Shown: in pieces, positions 7,052 through 16,267 of the stretch | How positions within the stretch are numbered: the first letter of the stretch is position 1 | Layout: each line of letters starts with the position of its first letter | Source: JBCBJX01 sp038522735 | Lineage (GTDB): Bacteria > Pseudomonadota > Alphaproteobacteria > Caulobacterales > Parvularculaceae | Reading direction: 5' to 3' | NCBI GenBank assembly: GCA_038522735.1 | Contig: JBCBJX010000016.1 | Location: forward strand, 1 to 41,669 | Length of the DNA: 41,669 nt | Position numbers and translations under genes: made by a program | The notes under the pieces: generated by a model | Databases searched by the model: none | What the model was told of the DNA's origin: nothing | Seen by the model: only the letters and a program-made list of their open reading frames with translations

Positions 7052-8191
7052 TTAGGATGCGGCGTTGACTGCGCGCAGAAGCGTGTCCGCTACGATGTCG
7101 ACATCTTCATCTCTATTCGTGCGGCCGAAGCAGAGGCGAAGGCTGCGACGTATTCGCTCGGAAGGGAGGCCGAGCGCCGTAAGGACGTGGCTGTCGCGAA
7201 TCGCCCCCGACGAGCAGGCTGAGGAGGTCGACAGGGATAAAGTTGAGGCTACGCGCGGCAACAGCGCCTGAGCCTCAACATCAGGAAAGGCGATATTGAG
7301 ATTGCCGCCGATCCGACAATCGCCAAGGCCACCATTGATCTGCATTCGCGGGCACGCGTTTTTCAATCGGGCCAACAACCGATCTCTTCGAGCATGTGCG
7401 TTGATTTCGTTGTCGCGCCATTGTTCACCTGCGCGCTCCGCTGCTGCAGCGAAAGCGATTGCGAGATAGACGGGCGCAGTCCCCGACCTCAGACCGAATT
7501 CCTGTCCACCGCCGTAACTGATCGGCGTCAATCGAGATTGGACATCGCGCGCAAGAACAAGCCCGCCAATCCCTTTCGGGCCATAGGCTTTATGGGCGGA
7601 AAAGCTCGCTGAGGCACAGCCCCAGTCAAGTATATCGACCTTCATTCGACCTAGCGCCTGAGCTGCATCGATATGCAGCATCGCATTGTGGCGGGCGCAG
7701 ATTTCCGCGATTTCACGGATCGGCTGAATCACGCCGATTTCGCTATTTACCAGCCCAACCGCAACCAGGGAGGGCGCGCGTTGAACAAATTCCTCCAGGC
7801 TTTCGAGGCGGACCTGACCGTCTTCGTTCACCGGCAGTAATGCGGTGGCGGTCCCTGATTCGGCGAGCCGTCGGATCGGCGACAAGAGGCTCGCATGATC
7901 GATTGACAGCGCACAAACCTGTTCGACCTGCTTCACGAGCCCGAAGAGCGCGAGATTGTTCGACTCTGTTGCGCCTGATGTGAAAATCAGTTCTGAGAGT
8001 TCCGCTCCGAACGCCGCCGACGCGCGATATCGCGCTTCTTCTAAAGCCTTCGCGCTGCGCCATCCCTCGGCGTGATCGGCGCTATGCGGATTGGCGGGAA
8101 AGTCGAGCATCACCCTTGTCATCAGGGCGGCAAGCTCCGGATCGCAGGGCGTAGAAGCCTGATGGTCGAGGTAAATTGGCCGAGCAGTCAA
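7052..8191 (-). CDS. sspA: SspA-type cysteine desulfurase
   Basis: A 379-residue class V aminotransferase fold cysteine desulfurase. It has the N-terminal IYLDHQAST, the cofactor-binding segment TSGATESNN (71-79), the PLP lysine in SAHKAYGPKG (K201) and the persulfide-forming cysteine in the mobile SSACSSG loop (C326). It would take sulfur from cysteine and pass it to the PP-loop protein SspD for phosphorothioate formation. It is transcribed away from sspB, sharing the intergenic region 8192-8350. The best start is a TTG (8189-8191), because the conserved N-terminus begins right there. A housekeeping IscS is possible by sequence alone, but the neighbours make the Ssp/Dnd role far more likely. 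Confidence 0.88.
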   Translation of the reverse strand: MTARPIYLDHQASTPCDPELAALMTRVMLDFPANPHSADHAEGWRSAKALEEARYRASAAFGAELSELIFTSGATESNNLALFGLVKQVEQVCALSIDHASLLSPIRRLAESGTATALLPVNEDGQVRLESLEEFVQRAPSLVAVGLVNSEIGVIQPIREIAEICARHNAMLHIDAAQALGRMKVDILDWGCASASFSAHKAYGPKGIGGLVLARDVQSRLTPISYGGGQEFGLRSGTAPVYLAIAFAAAAERAGEQWRDNEINAHARRDRLLARLKNACPRMQINGGLGDCRIGGNLNIAFPDVEAQALLPRVASTLSLSTSSACSSGAIRDSHVLTALGLPSERIRRSLRLCFGRTNRDEDVDIVADTLLRAVNAAS

Positions 8192-8350
8192 ATCGCCTAC
8201 CAGGGGTTATCGTCGTATATCTTGTGGAACTAACCACACAGTCCGCCAATATATTGCGTTTGTTCGCAATTTGGTCCATAGATTCTTTCAACAATTAATT
8301 CAAGAGCAACCTTCGTGAAGCCGGAGGTTTCATCCAGCGAGAGGTGCTTT
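8192..8350. promoter_or_regulatory. Divergent sspA/sspB promoter region with inverted repeats
   Basis: This 159-base AT-rich gap separates the divergent sspA and sspB starts. It contains TGTGG (8223-8227) / CCACA (8234-8238) with a 6-base spacer, and ATTGCG (8253-8258) / CGCAAT (8265-8270) with a 6-base spacer. The TTGCG half-site is also the core of the array at 6926-7020, suggesting one regulator for both units. I could not place -35/-10 boxes with confidence. Confidence 0.5.
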
Positions 8351-9319
8351 ATGCGAGGTTTAATGGCTGATCGCGATTATGTACCGCGATTCAGCGGTCA
8401 TGAAACGTTCCCCTTTCGTTACGGATGGCTGACGAAGTTCACCCAATTCGTGGCGCGGGGCGTCGATGAATCCGAGGAAGAGCGATCCGTTCTGGAGCAA
8501 CAGATGATTGCGCTCGGCGTCGGCAAGAACATGGTCGGCGCCATGCGGCATTGGGCGCAAGCCTCGGGTGTCGTGAATGAAGGCGCTAGGGAGGTCTCGG
8601 ACCTTGGGTCTTTTCTAATCGGTGACGCCGCGCGGCTTGGCGTAGACCCCTATTTTGAACATGACGCCTCACTATGGCTGATTCATTGGCGATTGGCGGG
8701 GCCATTACTGTCAGCGGCGACCCACCGAACCGCGACTTGGTATTGGGCATTCAGCCACTTTCCATCGTCGCAATTCACGCGCGAAACGCTTCTCGGTGAA
8801 TTGCTTGCCGCCGCGCAAGCGAATGGATGGCCGAAAGCATCCAAGGACACGCTCAAGCGCGATATAGATTGTTTTATCGGAACCTATGCGCCGGGACGTT
8901 CGGCGTCCGATGACGCGCTTGAAGACACGATTGAATGTCCGCTCGCTGAGCTTGGCCTTGTGCGCTCGTCAGGGGACGGAAAGTCTTTTGAATTCTGGAA
9001 CGGCGACAAGCGCGGATTGCCGGATCCGCTGTTCGCTTTTTCGGTGGCGGAATATTTGAAAATTCGCGGTTCGGCGCGTTCTTTGTCGCTAGAAGCCCTC
9101 GCTTTCGAACCTGGTTCTCCTGGCCGCGTTTTCAGACTCGGCGTGGAAGACGTGGCGCTACGGATGGAACGTTTGGAGGACGCCTCTCTTGGGCGCTTCG
9201 TCTACGCGGACACGGCTGGTTTACGGCAGGTGCAGGACCTCAAACCGGACGTCGATCCCTTGCAGATTCTGTCCTGCGCCTATGACAGGAAGGGTGTTTC
9301 GCGCGGGGGACAGGCATGA
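8351..9319 (+). CDS. sspB: SspB-like DUF4007 protein
   Basis: A 322-residue DUF4007 protein. The family's N-terminal FSGHETFPFRYGWL follows within about 25 residues of the start, then a region rich in W and H (WLIHWRLAGPL) and a C-terminal LDPLQIL-like end (DPLQILSCAYDRKG). In the single-stranded phosphorothioation system SspABCD, SspB is the DUF4007 component reported to nick DNA for sulfur insertion. Its gene overlaps sspC by 4 bases (ATGA). I chose the ATG at 8351 with GAGAGG about 7 bases upstream. ATG 8363 also fits the conserved N-terminus, and GTG 8315 is less likely. No canonical nuclease motif is obvious to me, so the activity rests on family knowledge. Confidence 0.85.
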   Translation: MRGLMADRDYVPRFSGHETFPFRYGWLTKFTQFVARGVDESEEERSVLEQQMIALGVGKNMVGAMRHWAQASGVVNEGAREVSDLGSFLIGDAARLGVDPYFEHDASLWLIHWRLAGPLLSAATHRTATWYWAFSHFPSSQFTRETLLGELLAAAQANGWPKASKDTLKRDIDCFIGTYAPGRSASDDALEDTIECPLAELGLVRSSGDGKSFEFWNGDKRGLPDPLFAFSVAEYLKIRGSARSLSLEALAFEPGSPGRVFRLGVEDVALRMERLEDASLGRFVYADTAGLRQVQDLKPDVDPLQILSCAYDRKGVSRGGQA

Positions 9320-12300
9320 TGGACTTGTTCCCCGACACAAATATCGTCGCCCCTGCTTATCGTGCGTCGGCGCGGATCGATCTCGATCTCGATCGCGCCG
9401 CGATCGACAACTTCATCCTTCATGAGACCGGCTGGCGGACGCTAGAGAGGCTTTTCTCCGAGCTGGAAGCCAATGGCGGCGTTGCGGCGACCTGGACTGG
9501 ACCTTATGGCAGCGGCAAGTCGACGCTCGCGCTTTTTCTCACGGCGCTGCTCTCAGGAGACGACGACAGCCGGGCAGCGGCTGAAGCAAAGCTTGGCCTT
9601 AGGCGTCTTAAGGCAATTACTAAAGCGCGGGACGGTGCGCCTGAAAACTGGATGTCGATCCGTGTGATCGGGCGGCGCGACGATCCCGGCGCTGCGCTTT
9701 TTGATGCGGTCGAAGAGGCCGCGCGTGAGCGCTGGCCGCGTGCAAAATGGCTGACCAAACTCATTGCCGATGCGGACCTGTTCGCTCTTTTGGAAGGCAT
9801 AGGAGGAAAGCTCGCGGAGGAACAATCCGGTCTGCTCCTGATCGTTGATGAGATGGGCAAGTTTCTCGAAGCCGCCGCGGAAACGCGGGTTGATCTGATG
9901 ACTTTGCAGGATCTCGCCGAGCGTGCGGTTCGCGGGGCGTGTCCGACGATCTTTCTCGGCGTTCTGCACCAGGCTTTTGACGAATACGCACGGCCTCTCG
10001 GCGGTCTGGCGCGTGAGGAATGGGCGAAGATACAAGGACGTTTTACCGATTCGCCGTTCAGCTTGTCCGTTGATGAAACCGTGAGTCTTATCAGTTCGAC
10101 GTTGAAGGGGCGCTCGTCAGAAGAAACTAAGAGGCGCGCTAAAGCCGTTCTTGGCGCTGTCGACGGGGCGAGGATTGCGCATTCAAAAGCGTTTGAGAAA
10201 CGTCTGTCGCAAGTCGCGCCATTAGACCCGATGACAGCGTTGATGCTCGGCCCCATGTCGAGGCGACGTTTCGGCCAAAACGAGCGCAGCATCTTCAGCT
10301 TTCTTGGCTCCGGCGAACCCTTTGGCCTTCAGGATCACATCAGGTCGTCATCGGGTTACCCTTATCCGGTCGATGCTCTGTGGGACTATTTGCATCATAA
10401 TTTCCATTCCGCGATTCTCGCCTCGGGCACGGACGGTCGTTTATGGGCTGAAAGCGCTGACGCTGTCAGTCGCGCAGAAAGGCTTGACGATCCCTTGGCG
10501 GTGCGGATTGCCAAGGTCGTCTCCCTGCTGGAAATGTTTGGCCGGGCTTTTGGTCTGATCGCCAAGGACGATCTTCTGCGCATTGCCATACCTGAAACGA
10601 CTGCAATTGATGTGACGCAGGCGCTCGAACGTCTGAACGGGCAATCGATTATCGTTCATCGTCAGCATTTGGGTGGATGGTGCATTTACGGCGGCAGCGA
10701 CATCGATCTCGATAAGGAGCTGGAACGTGGTTTGTCGGCGATCGGGGATCATCGTGACGCCACGCTCGCCTCACTTCCAGCGCTCCGCCCTGTCGTGGCG
10801 AAGCGTCATTATCACGAAACGGGAACGATGCGGTGGTTTGAACGGATCGTTTGTGCGCCCGCGAACGCAGCGAAGAGACTTGCGTTGCGTCAGAAGAAGT
10901 CGTCCGCATCCGGCTTTTTCGTGCTTTGCCTTGCTTCTGATGATGACGATATGGAAGCAGTCGTCGCGAAACTGACTGCTAGCGCAAATGATGATGGCCG
11001 GCCTGCGCTTGCGGCGATCGCCCGAATTGATGATTTGATTGCAACCGGCGCTGAATATGCCGCCTGGGGGTGGGTTCGTCAGCACAAGTCGGAATTGGCT
11101 GGAGATCGTATTGCACGGACGGAACTAGCCGCGCGGAAGGACGCCTGCGAACGACGTCTGTACGAGACGATCGAGCACGGGTTTAACACAGCCGAGTGGC
11201 GCCGTTGCGCTCCTCGCGTAAGAAAGTCAACATCCGGCGACTTATCGCGGCTTGCATCGGAAGCTGCTGATAAAGCTTATATGTCTGCACCGCATATCTT
11301 CAATGAGCTGATCAATCGGAACCGCGTGTCAGGAAATGTCGCTGGCGCGCGGCGCAAGCTGATGTACGCGATGATACATGCGCGGCGCAGTCGCGATTTG
11401 GGAATCGAAGGCTTTCCCCCCGAGAAGAGCATCTATCTCAGCCTCCTCCTGCGTACTGGAATGCATGGTGAATTGAGCAAGCCCGGGCGCCATGATTTTC
11501 TTCCTTCGAAGGACGATCGGTGGGAAGCTGTGATCGGCGAGGCCGATCGTCTTCTCAATGAAGCGGGGCGGACGCCGAAGACCGCGCAGGACCTCTACGA
11601 CATGTGGTCTGCACCACCCTTCGGTTTGAAACGCGCGCTTCTGCCGATTATTCTGCTTTACTATACGAGCCTGCGGGAAGATTGCGTGGCGCTCTATCAG
11701 GACGGCTACTACGCTCCGGATATTGGCCCTGATCAGATCGATGCGCTCCTTCAGCAGCCAGAAAAGTCGGAACTGAAATGGATCGAGACTGATGGCATCA
11801 ATCGTGATCTTCTGATCCGGATCGCCCGATTTGTCGAAGAGTCATTCGAGGCGAGCGAGGGGCGGACGGCCTTGGAAGTCACAAAGCCTTTAGTCCAGTT
11901 TGCTTTGAGACTGCCGCCTGTCGTAAAACGAACGGCAAGTCTCTCCGAGCGCACGAGACGGCTGAGAGATTCGCTTGTTCAGGCGAGCGATCCATTTCTT
12001 CTGCTCTTTCAGGATCTCCCTAAGGCGCTCGGGTTGGATGAAGCCGATGAGGGACAGACGAGTTCACGGATTGGCGCGATCGTCCAGCGTTTGAGCGAGG
12101 CGGTGGCCGAACTTCTGAATGCGGAAGAAACCATCCTTGACGAGGTTCGGGACGCGGTCTTCAGCTCTCTTGGTGTCGTGAGCACTGAAGGATATCAGAC
12201 TATTGTCGAACGCGCTGTCGCCGTGCCTATGGAGACGGGCGATGAGCAACTGAATGGGTTTATTGCGCGGCTGAGATCCGCTAGCGATCGCGCTGTTTGG

Positions 12301-12717
12301 GCGCAAGCGATCGGCGCCCTAGCCGCTGAGAAACCTTACAAATCCTGGTCGGACGCGGATGTCGCCGCCGCTAAGCTCCGCATTGCGGAACTCGGACGGC
12401 GCTTCAGTCATGTCGAGGCGTTTGTTGCTGCGCGTTCCGCGTCAAGCGGGACACTGACCTACGCATTGACAGTTGAAGATGGCGGGGTCGAGCATCGCGC
12501 TACGATGGCTGAGGCAATGCGTGTTCGAAAGGCGGATGCGCCGATCATCGACAAGGCGGCGGACCACCTCCTGAAAATACTTCAGTCGGAAGGGTTCAAT
12601 CGCACCCAAGCGCGCGCGGCTTTAATCCGGGCGCTGTGCAATGATCATGCGGGATCGCAGAGCGCATCTGTTTCTGAACTCACGCCCAAGACTAAAGGAA
12701 GCGGCACGAAAAGATGA
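9316..12717 (+). CDS. sspC: SspC-like large P-loop ATPase
   Basis: An 1133-residue protein with an N-terminal ATPase domain: Walker A GPYGSGKST at 62-70 and Walker B LLLIVDEMGKF at about 173-183. The remainder is a long helical region without motifs I can name. SspC of SspABCD systems is a large ATPase that works with SspB and SspD in DNA phosphorothioation. Size, P-loop position and gene order (between DUF4007 and the PP-loop gene) all agree. It overlaps both neighbours by 4 bases, a strong sign of one coupled operon. GGGGGA precedes the ATG. BREX-type BrxC ATPases are also about this size, but no other BREX gene is present. Confidence 0.85.
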   Translation: MMDLFPDTNIVAPAYRASARIDLDLDRAAIDNFILHETGWRTLERLFSELEANGGVAATWTGPYGSGKSTLALFLTALLSGDDDSRAAAEAKLGLRRLKAITKARDGAPENWMSIRVIGRRDDPGAALFDAVEEAARERWPRAKWLTKLIADADLFALLEGIGGKLAEEQSGLLLIVDEMGKFLEAAAETRVDLMTLQDLAERAVRGACPTIFLGVLHQAFDEYARPLGGLAREEWAKIQGRFTDSPFSLSVDETVSLISSTLKGRSSEETKRRAKAVLGAVDGARIAHSKAFEKRLSQVAPLDPMTALMLGPMSRRRFGQNERSIFSFLGSGEPFGLQDHIRSSSGYPYPVDALWDYLHHNFHSAILASGTDGRLWAESADAVSRAERLDDPLAVRIAKVVSLLEMFGRAFGLIAKDDLLRIAIPETTAIDVTQALERLNGQSIIVHRQHLGGWCIYGGSDIDLDKELERGLSAIGDHRDATLASLPALRPVVAKRHYHETGTMRWFERIVCAPANAAKRLALRQKKSSASGFFVLCLASDDDDMEAVVAKLTASANDDGRPALAAIARIDDLIATGAEYAAWGWVRQHKSELAGDRIARTELAARKDACERRLYETIEHGFNTAEWRRCAPRVRKSTSGDLSRLASEAADKAYMSAPHIFNELINRNRVSGNVAGARRKLMYAMIHARRSRDLGIEGFPPEKSIYLSLLLRTGMHGELSKPGRHDFLPSKDDRWEAVIGEADRLLNEAGRTPKTAQDLYDMWSAPPFGLKRALLPIILLYYTSLREDCVALYQDGYYAPDIGPDQIDALLQQPEKSELKWIETDGINRDLLIRIARFVEESFEASEGRTALEVTKPLVQFALRLPPVVKRTASLSERTRRLRDSLVQASDPFLLLFQDLPKALGLDEADEGQTSSRIGAIVQRLSEAVAELLNAEETILDEVRDAVFSSLGVVSTEGYQTIVERAVAVPMETGDEQLNGFIARLRSASDRAVWAQAIGALAAEKPYKSWSDADVAAAKLRIAELGRRFSHVEAFVAARSASSGTLTYALTVEDGGVEHRATMAEAMRVRKADAPIIDKAADHLLKILQSEGFNRTQARAALIRALCNDHAGSQSASVSELTPKTKGSGTKR

Positions 12718-13583
12718 GTGTTACGCGGCACGTTCTGGGATTGTCTGGCGGAAAGGATAGCGCTGCGCTCGCCGTCTATATGCGCGACCATGCGCCTGAT
12801 ACGCCAGTCGAATACTTTTTTACCGACACGGGCCAAGAGCTGCCGGAGGTCTATGAATATCTGGAACGGCTTGAAGCCTATCTTGGCAAAGAAGTCGTTC
12901 GTCTAAACGCGCATCGCGATTTCGATTACTGGCTGCGAGAATATAAAAATTTCCTCCCATCGGCCCAGCAACGTTGGTGTACGCGTAAACTGAAGCTCGA
13001 ACCCTTCGAAGCATGGGTCAAGCCGTCTCTTGCCGCTGGGGACAAAGTCGTCAGTTATGTTGCGATCCGGTCCGACGAAAACCGGATCGGCTATAGGGGT
13101 GACACGACCGGCATTGATGTGAGGTTTCCATTCCAGGATGCGGATATCGACAAGGCCGGCGTGATCCGCATCCTCAAGGACGCCGGGCTTGGCTTGCCGC
13201 GTTATTATGATTGGCGATCCCGCAGCGGCTGCACTTTCTGTTTCTTCCAGCAGAAGATCGAGTGGGCACGCCTCAAGGAGCAGCATCCCGAAGCATTTGA
13301 GGCGGCCAAGGCCTATGAAAAGACCGCCGTTGATTGCGGCTCTCCGTTCACGTGGACGGAAAATGAATCCCTTGAAGAGCTCGAACGACCTGAGCGGATC
13401 GCGCAAATTGAAACCCAGCATGAAGAACGCGTCAGACGTCATCTCCAACGTAAACGCCGTGATATTCGCCGCAATCCGTTCAAGGCGGATTTGAGCGACG
13501 CGGAGATCGACGAATTGCATGACCTCGACGAGGTTTATGGCGTCGCAGATGTCTCCGGATCCTGCGTGATTTGTCACAAGTAG
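12714..13583 (+). CDS. sspD: SspD-like PP-loop (PAPS-reductase-family) sulfurtransferase
   Basis: A 289-residue PP-loop protein with SGGKDS at 11-16. It matches the phosphoadenosine-phosphosulfate-reductase superfamily branch containing DndC and SspD. Cysteines C89 (RWCTRK), C173 and C176 (SGCTFCFF) and the C-terminal pair C284/C287 (CVICHK) could carry an iron-sulfur cluster or relay persulfide sulfur from SspA. The PP-loop would use ATP to activate the DNA backbone for sulfur transfer. Its ATG overlaps the sspC stop by 4 bases. Arg/Lys-rich segments at about 235-250 could contact DNA. A true sulfate-assimilation reductase is unlikely in this context. Confidence 0.88.
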   Translation: MSVTRHVLGLSGGKDSAALAVYMRDHAPDTPVEYFFTDTGQELPEVYEYLERLEAYLGKEVVRLNAHRDFDYWLREYKNFLPSAQQRWCTRKLKLEPFEAWVKPSLAAGDKVVSYVAIRSDENRIGYRGDTTGIDVRFPFQDADIDKAGVIRILKDAGLGLPRYYDWRSRSGCTFCFFQQKIEWARLKEQHPEAFEAAKAYEKTAVDCGSPFTWTENESLEELERPERIAQIETQHEERVRRHLQRKRRDIRRNPFKADLSDAEIDELHDLDEVYGVADVSGSCVICHK

Positions 13584-13586
13584 GAA

Positions 13587-15062
13587 ATGAGGATGACACA
13601 GGTCGAGCGCCAGATTGAACGACACAGGACCGCTATGCACCGGACGGCGTTGTCGCGTCCGGTCTCAATGGCGATCGGGGATGGCGTACTTTCGCCTGAA
13701 AAATCCGTATTCGACTATGGTTGCGGGAGAGGCGTCGACATCAGGCTGCTTGGTGCGCGCGGCTATGATGTGGCCGGGTGGGATCCCCATTTTGCGCCCG
13801 ATGAGGCGTGTCATGCAGCTGACGTCGTAACTCTTGGATACGTTCTGAATGTCATTGAAGATCAGGCGGAACGTACGAAGGCGCTGAAGGCTGCGTATGA
13901 GCTCGCCGAGGAAACACTAATCGTCGCCGTCAGAATTGACCGCACGCTCCAGAGCGAGATTGCATTTGAAGACGGCTGTGTCTCTCAAGCCGATACGTTT
14001 CAAAAAATTTATACGCAGTCGGAAATTCGGGACTATCTGCAAGCGGTGCTTGGCAAGCGGCCGCATATAGCCGGATTTGGCGTCGCTTATGTTTTCAAGG
14101 ACGAGGGTGCCGAATCGGCGTTTCTCGAAAGGCGCGCCTACGGCGCGCACGCGTCGGTGCGGATGGACCTATTCGACGCGTTCAAGAATGACGAAGCGGC
14201 GAAAGCTTATGTGGCGCTGTTTGAGTCCCTGGGACGTCACCCGGTCGCGGAAGAGTTTGAGAGCCTTGACGAGCTAACGAGCTTCTACGGGTCGTTGGAC
14301 CGTGTGCGGAAGTTTGCTGCGCTGTGCGCCGATATTGAGCGGCTGCAAGCTTCGGGTGAAACGGCCAAGTCCGATGTTCTGACCTTACTGGCAAGCGTCC
14401 GTCTGCGCGGCATGAGTTTTCCCGCACTCAAGTCGCTTTCCGAACGTGTCCGAGCCGATATTAGGGCAAGCTTTGGCGGGTATGCCGCGGCGAAAGATGA
14501 GGCAACCGCCTTCCTCTTTTCAATCGGCGATCGCGATGCGATCGCCCAAGCGATTAAGCAATGCGATTTCGGCAAGGTATTGCCGGACGACTTCTATGTA
14601 CACAACAGCCTGGAAAGCGAACTGCCTCCGCTTCTGAGGCTGCTTGTCTTCGCGGCGAAGAACATCGTCGGCAGTGTCGGCTATAATGTATTGAAGATAC
14701 GCCGGTCAGGCCGCGCTGTGTCCTTCCTGACCTATGAGGATTTTGACGGCCAGGCGCACCCAAAGCTGAAATCGAGCGTTGTCTGTTACCTTCCGAAAGC
14801 GGATTATTCGCTGAGGTCTTATGAGGCTTCAGCCAACCGCCCCATTTTGCATCGTAAGGACGCTTTGGTCGATTCCACATACCCGCTCTTTGGAGAGTTT
14901 CGTCGCCTGACCGAGGAAGAGGAAGAGCTTGGCTTGTTGTCATCGTCATCGATCGGGTTTGAGGATCAGTGGCGGCAGACGCTGGCCGCGAGGCATGTTG
15001 AGATTGTAGGTCACAGCCTCAAAACGGCGTTACATCAATCAGGGGAGGATAGTATTGAATAG
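13587..15062 (+). CDS. DNA phosphorothioation-associated putative methyltransferase
   Basis: A 491-residue protein resembling the family of putative methyltransferases repeatedly found next to dnd and ssp genes. The N-terminal RHRTAMHRTALSRPV stretch and FDYGCGRG (42-49, SAM motif I) followed by GWDPH are characteristic. The N-terminal third is a SAM-binding fold, and the rest has no motif I recognise. The methylation target is unknown; DNA, or a crosstalk with phosphorothioate sites, has been assumed for the family. It starts 3 bases after sspD. The ATG at 13593 is an alternative with AGGA 7 bases upstream. The gene overlaps the next one by 8 bases, so it belongs to the sspBCD transcript. 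Confidence 0.8.
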   Translation: MRMTQVERQIERHRTAMHRTALSRPVSMAIGDGVLSPEKSVFDYGCGRGVDIRLLGARGYDVAGWDPHFAPDEACHAADVVTLGYVLNVIEDQAERTKALKAAYELAEETLIVAVRIDRTLQSEIAFEDGCVSQADTFQKIYTQSEIRDYLQAVLGKRPHIAGFGVAYVFKDEGAESAFLERRAYGAHASVRMDLFDAFKNDEAAKAYVALFESLGRHPVAEEFESLDELTSFYGSLDRVRKFAALCADIERLQASGETAKSDVLTLLASVRLRGMSFPALKSLSERVRADIRASFGGYAAAKDEATAFLFSIGDRDAIAQAIKQCDFGKVLPDDFYVHNSLESELPPLLRLLVFAAKNIVGSVGYNVLKIRRSGRAVSFLTYEDFDGQAHPKLKSSVVCYLPKADYSLRSYEASANRPILHRKDALVDSTYPLFGEFRRLTEEEEELGLLSSSSIGFEDQWRQTLAARHVEIVGHSLKTALHQSGEDSIE

Positions 15063-15627
15063 TGAGATTAAAACGACGGACGAAGAATATCGAAATGAAT
15101 TCGAGCGAAAAAAAGCAGTATTCAACCAGATCTGCGAACAATTTCGTCACCTCAACGCTCAGATGAACCGTGTACCTCCTTTTGCCGTCACAGTTACTGG
15201 CGGTGTCTGGTACGCTGCTATCGTCGTCGATGACTATGGCGGCGCAATGAACGATCCTAGTTTGGAAGCGCTAGCGCGCTCGGCGCTGATGATTTTCGCC
15301 GCATTTGCCAATTTCAGTCTGATTTTGATCGCAATCCGAATACGCGACGTGATGAAAGGCTACCTGGATCGGATGGCCGAGTATGGCGGCGAGGAATGGG
15401 CCGTCGTCCCGACATCGCTCCATTGGTTTAGGGACTACTCGATGATATCGCTTTACGCGATCATGATACTTGCTGGTGGATTTCTTTCCTTGGCGGCTGC
15501 CTGTCTCCTCTGGCCCAATGAGAGCTATCATGGGGGCTTTGGCATTGCGTTTGTTGCTATTTTGTTCTTTACTGTGTTTTGGCTAGCACGAAGGTTGCCG
15601 AAATGGTTCATGCAGAAAAAAACCTAG
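15055..15627 (+). CDS. Four-helix membrane protein in the ssp operon
   Basis: A 190-residue protein with a short charged N-terminus (about 1-38, heptad-like, possibly coiled coil) and four probable membrane helices at about 42-60, 72-95, 130-150 and 160-180. I do not recognise a named family. The start is a TTG preceded by AGGGGAGG at 15041-15048, and it overlaps the end of the methyltransferase gene. The 2+2 helix plan with a cytoplasmic N-terminal helix recalls small membrane effectors attached to other defence systems. Here that is only inference from location. It is followed closely by a second methyltransferase gene. Confidence 0.7.
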   Translation: MNSEIKTTDEEYRNEFERKKAVFNQICEQFRHLNAQMNRVPPFAVTVTGGVWYAAIVVDDYGGAMNDPSLEALARSALMIFAAFANFSLILIAIRIRDVMKGYLDRMAEYGGEEWAVVPTSLHWFRDYSMISLYAIMILAGGFLSLAAACLLWPNESYHGGFGIAFVAILFFTVFWLARRLPKWFMQKKT

Positions 15628-16247
15628 CGTTCCGACGAGATAACCTCCGGGCACCGACAGCGAAATTCTACGAGCGCGGCGCTGAGAGCTATTACGATAA
15701 AACAATTGGAGCCAATCTCGGCGGATTGCGCGAGCGTTTCCAAGCTCACCTTGTTCCTGGAGGGTGTATTTTAGATGTCGGTAGTGGGTCAGGGCGGGAT
15801 ACCAAGGCGTTTATCGAGGCTGGATTCCGAGTCGATGCATTCGATCAATCAGTTGGCTTGGCCAAACTCAGCTCTAAATTAACTGGTCAGCGCACATCAG
15901 TGCAGCGTTTTGAGGATTGGCGATCGCCAGGACCGATTTATGACGGCATTTGGGCTTTTGCGAGTCTGCTTCATGTAAGACGAGATGATCTCAGTCACGT
16001 AGTTTCCGAGCTTGCTCGCGCGATGAAACCTGGCGCCTGGTTTTTTGCTAGCTTCAAGCTTGGTGTAGGCGATACCGTTGACGCACAGGGCAGGGCCTTC
16101 ACCAATCTTACACGCCCGGAAGCTTTTGATCTTTTCCAGAATGCGGGGGCTTTTTCGACCGTGGATGTTTGGCTTGATGAAGCAATCGCTTCGCACGGAG
16201 ATAAAACGACGTGGGTATACATTCTCGCGCAAAAGTCGTCCTCTTAG
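15603..16247 (+). CDS. Class I SAM-dependent methyltransferase (small-molecule type)
   Basis: A 214-residue methyltransferase with ILDVGSGSGRDTKAF (motif I at about 57-66), an acidic D after the second strand (VDAFDQS) and a post-motif WAFASLLHV, typical of methyltransferase domain 11/25 enzymes. NPPY-type DNA methylase motifs are absent, so DNA is not an obvious substrate. I chose ATG 15603 with GAAGG about 8 bases upstream; a TTG at 15579 would extend it by 8 residues. It overlaps the membrane-protein gene by 25 bases and converges with sspE, 20 bases away. Its role in the island is unknown. Confidence 0.75.
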   Translation: MVHAEKNLAFRRDNLRAPTAKFYERGAESYYDKTIGANLGGLRERFQAHLVPGGCILDVGSGSGRDTKAFIEAGFRVDAFDQSVGLAKLSSKLTGQRTSVQRFEDWRSPGPIYDGIWAFASLLHVRRDDLSHVVSELARAMKPGAWFFASFKLGVGDTVDAQGRAFTNLTRPEAFDLFQNAGAFSTVDVWLDEAIASHGDKTTWVYILAQKSSS

Positions 16248-16267
16248 ACTACGGCCTAAGAACCTTT

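Noticed and set aside
9316..12717. Possible BREX system (large ATPase like BrxC, methyltransferase nearby)
   Set aside because: No PglX, PglZ, BrxA or Lon-like gene is present. DUF4007, PP-loop and cysteine desulfurase genes with DUF262/DUF1524 fit Ssp.
5134..16247. Classical Dnd system (DndCDE with DndFGH)
   Set aside because: No DndD SMC-like, DndE or DndFGH protein is seen. Only the DndB-like protein is Dnd-type.
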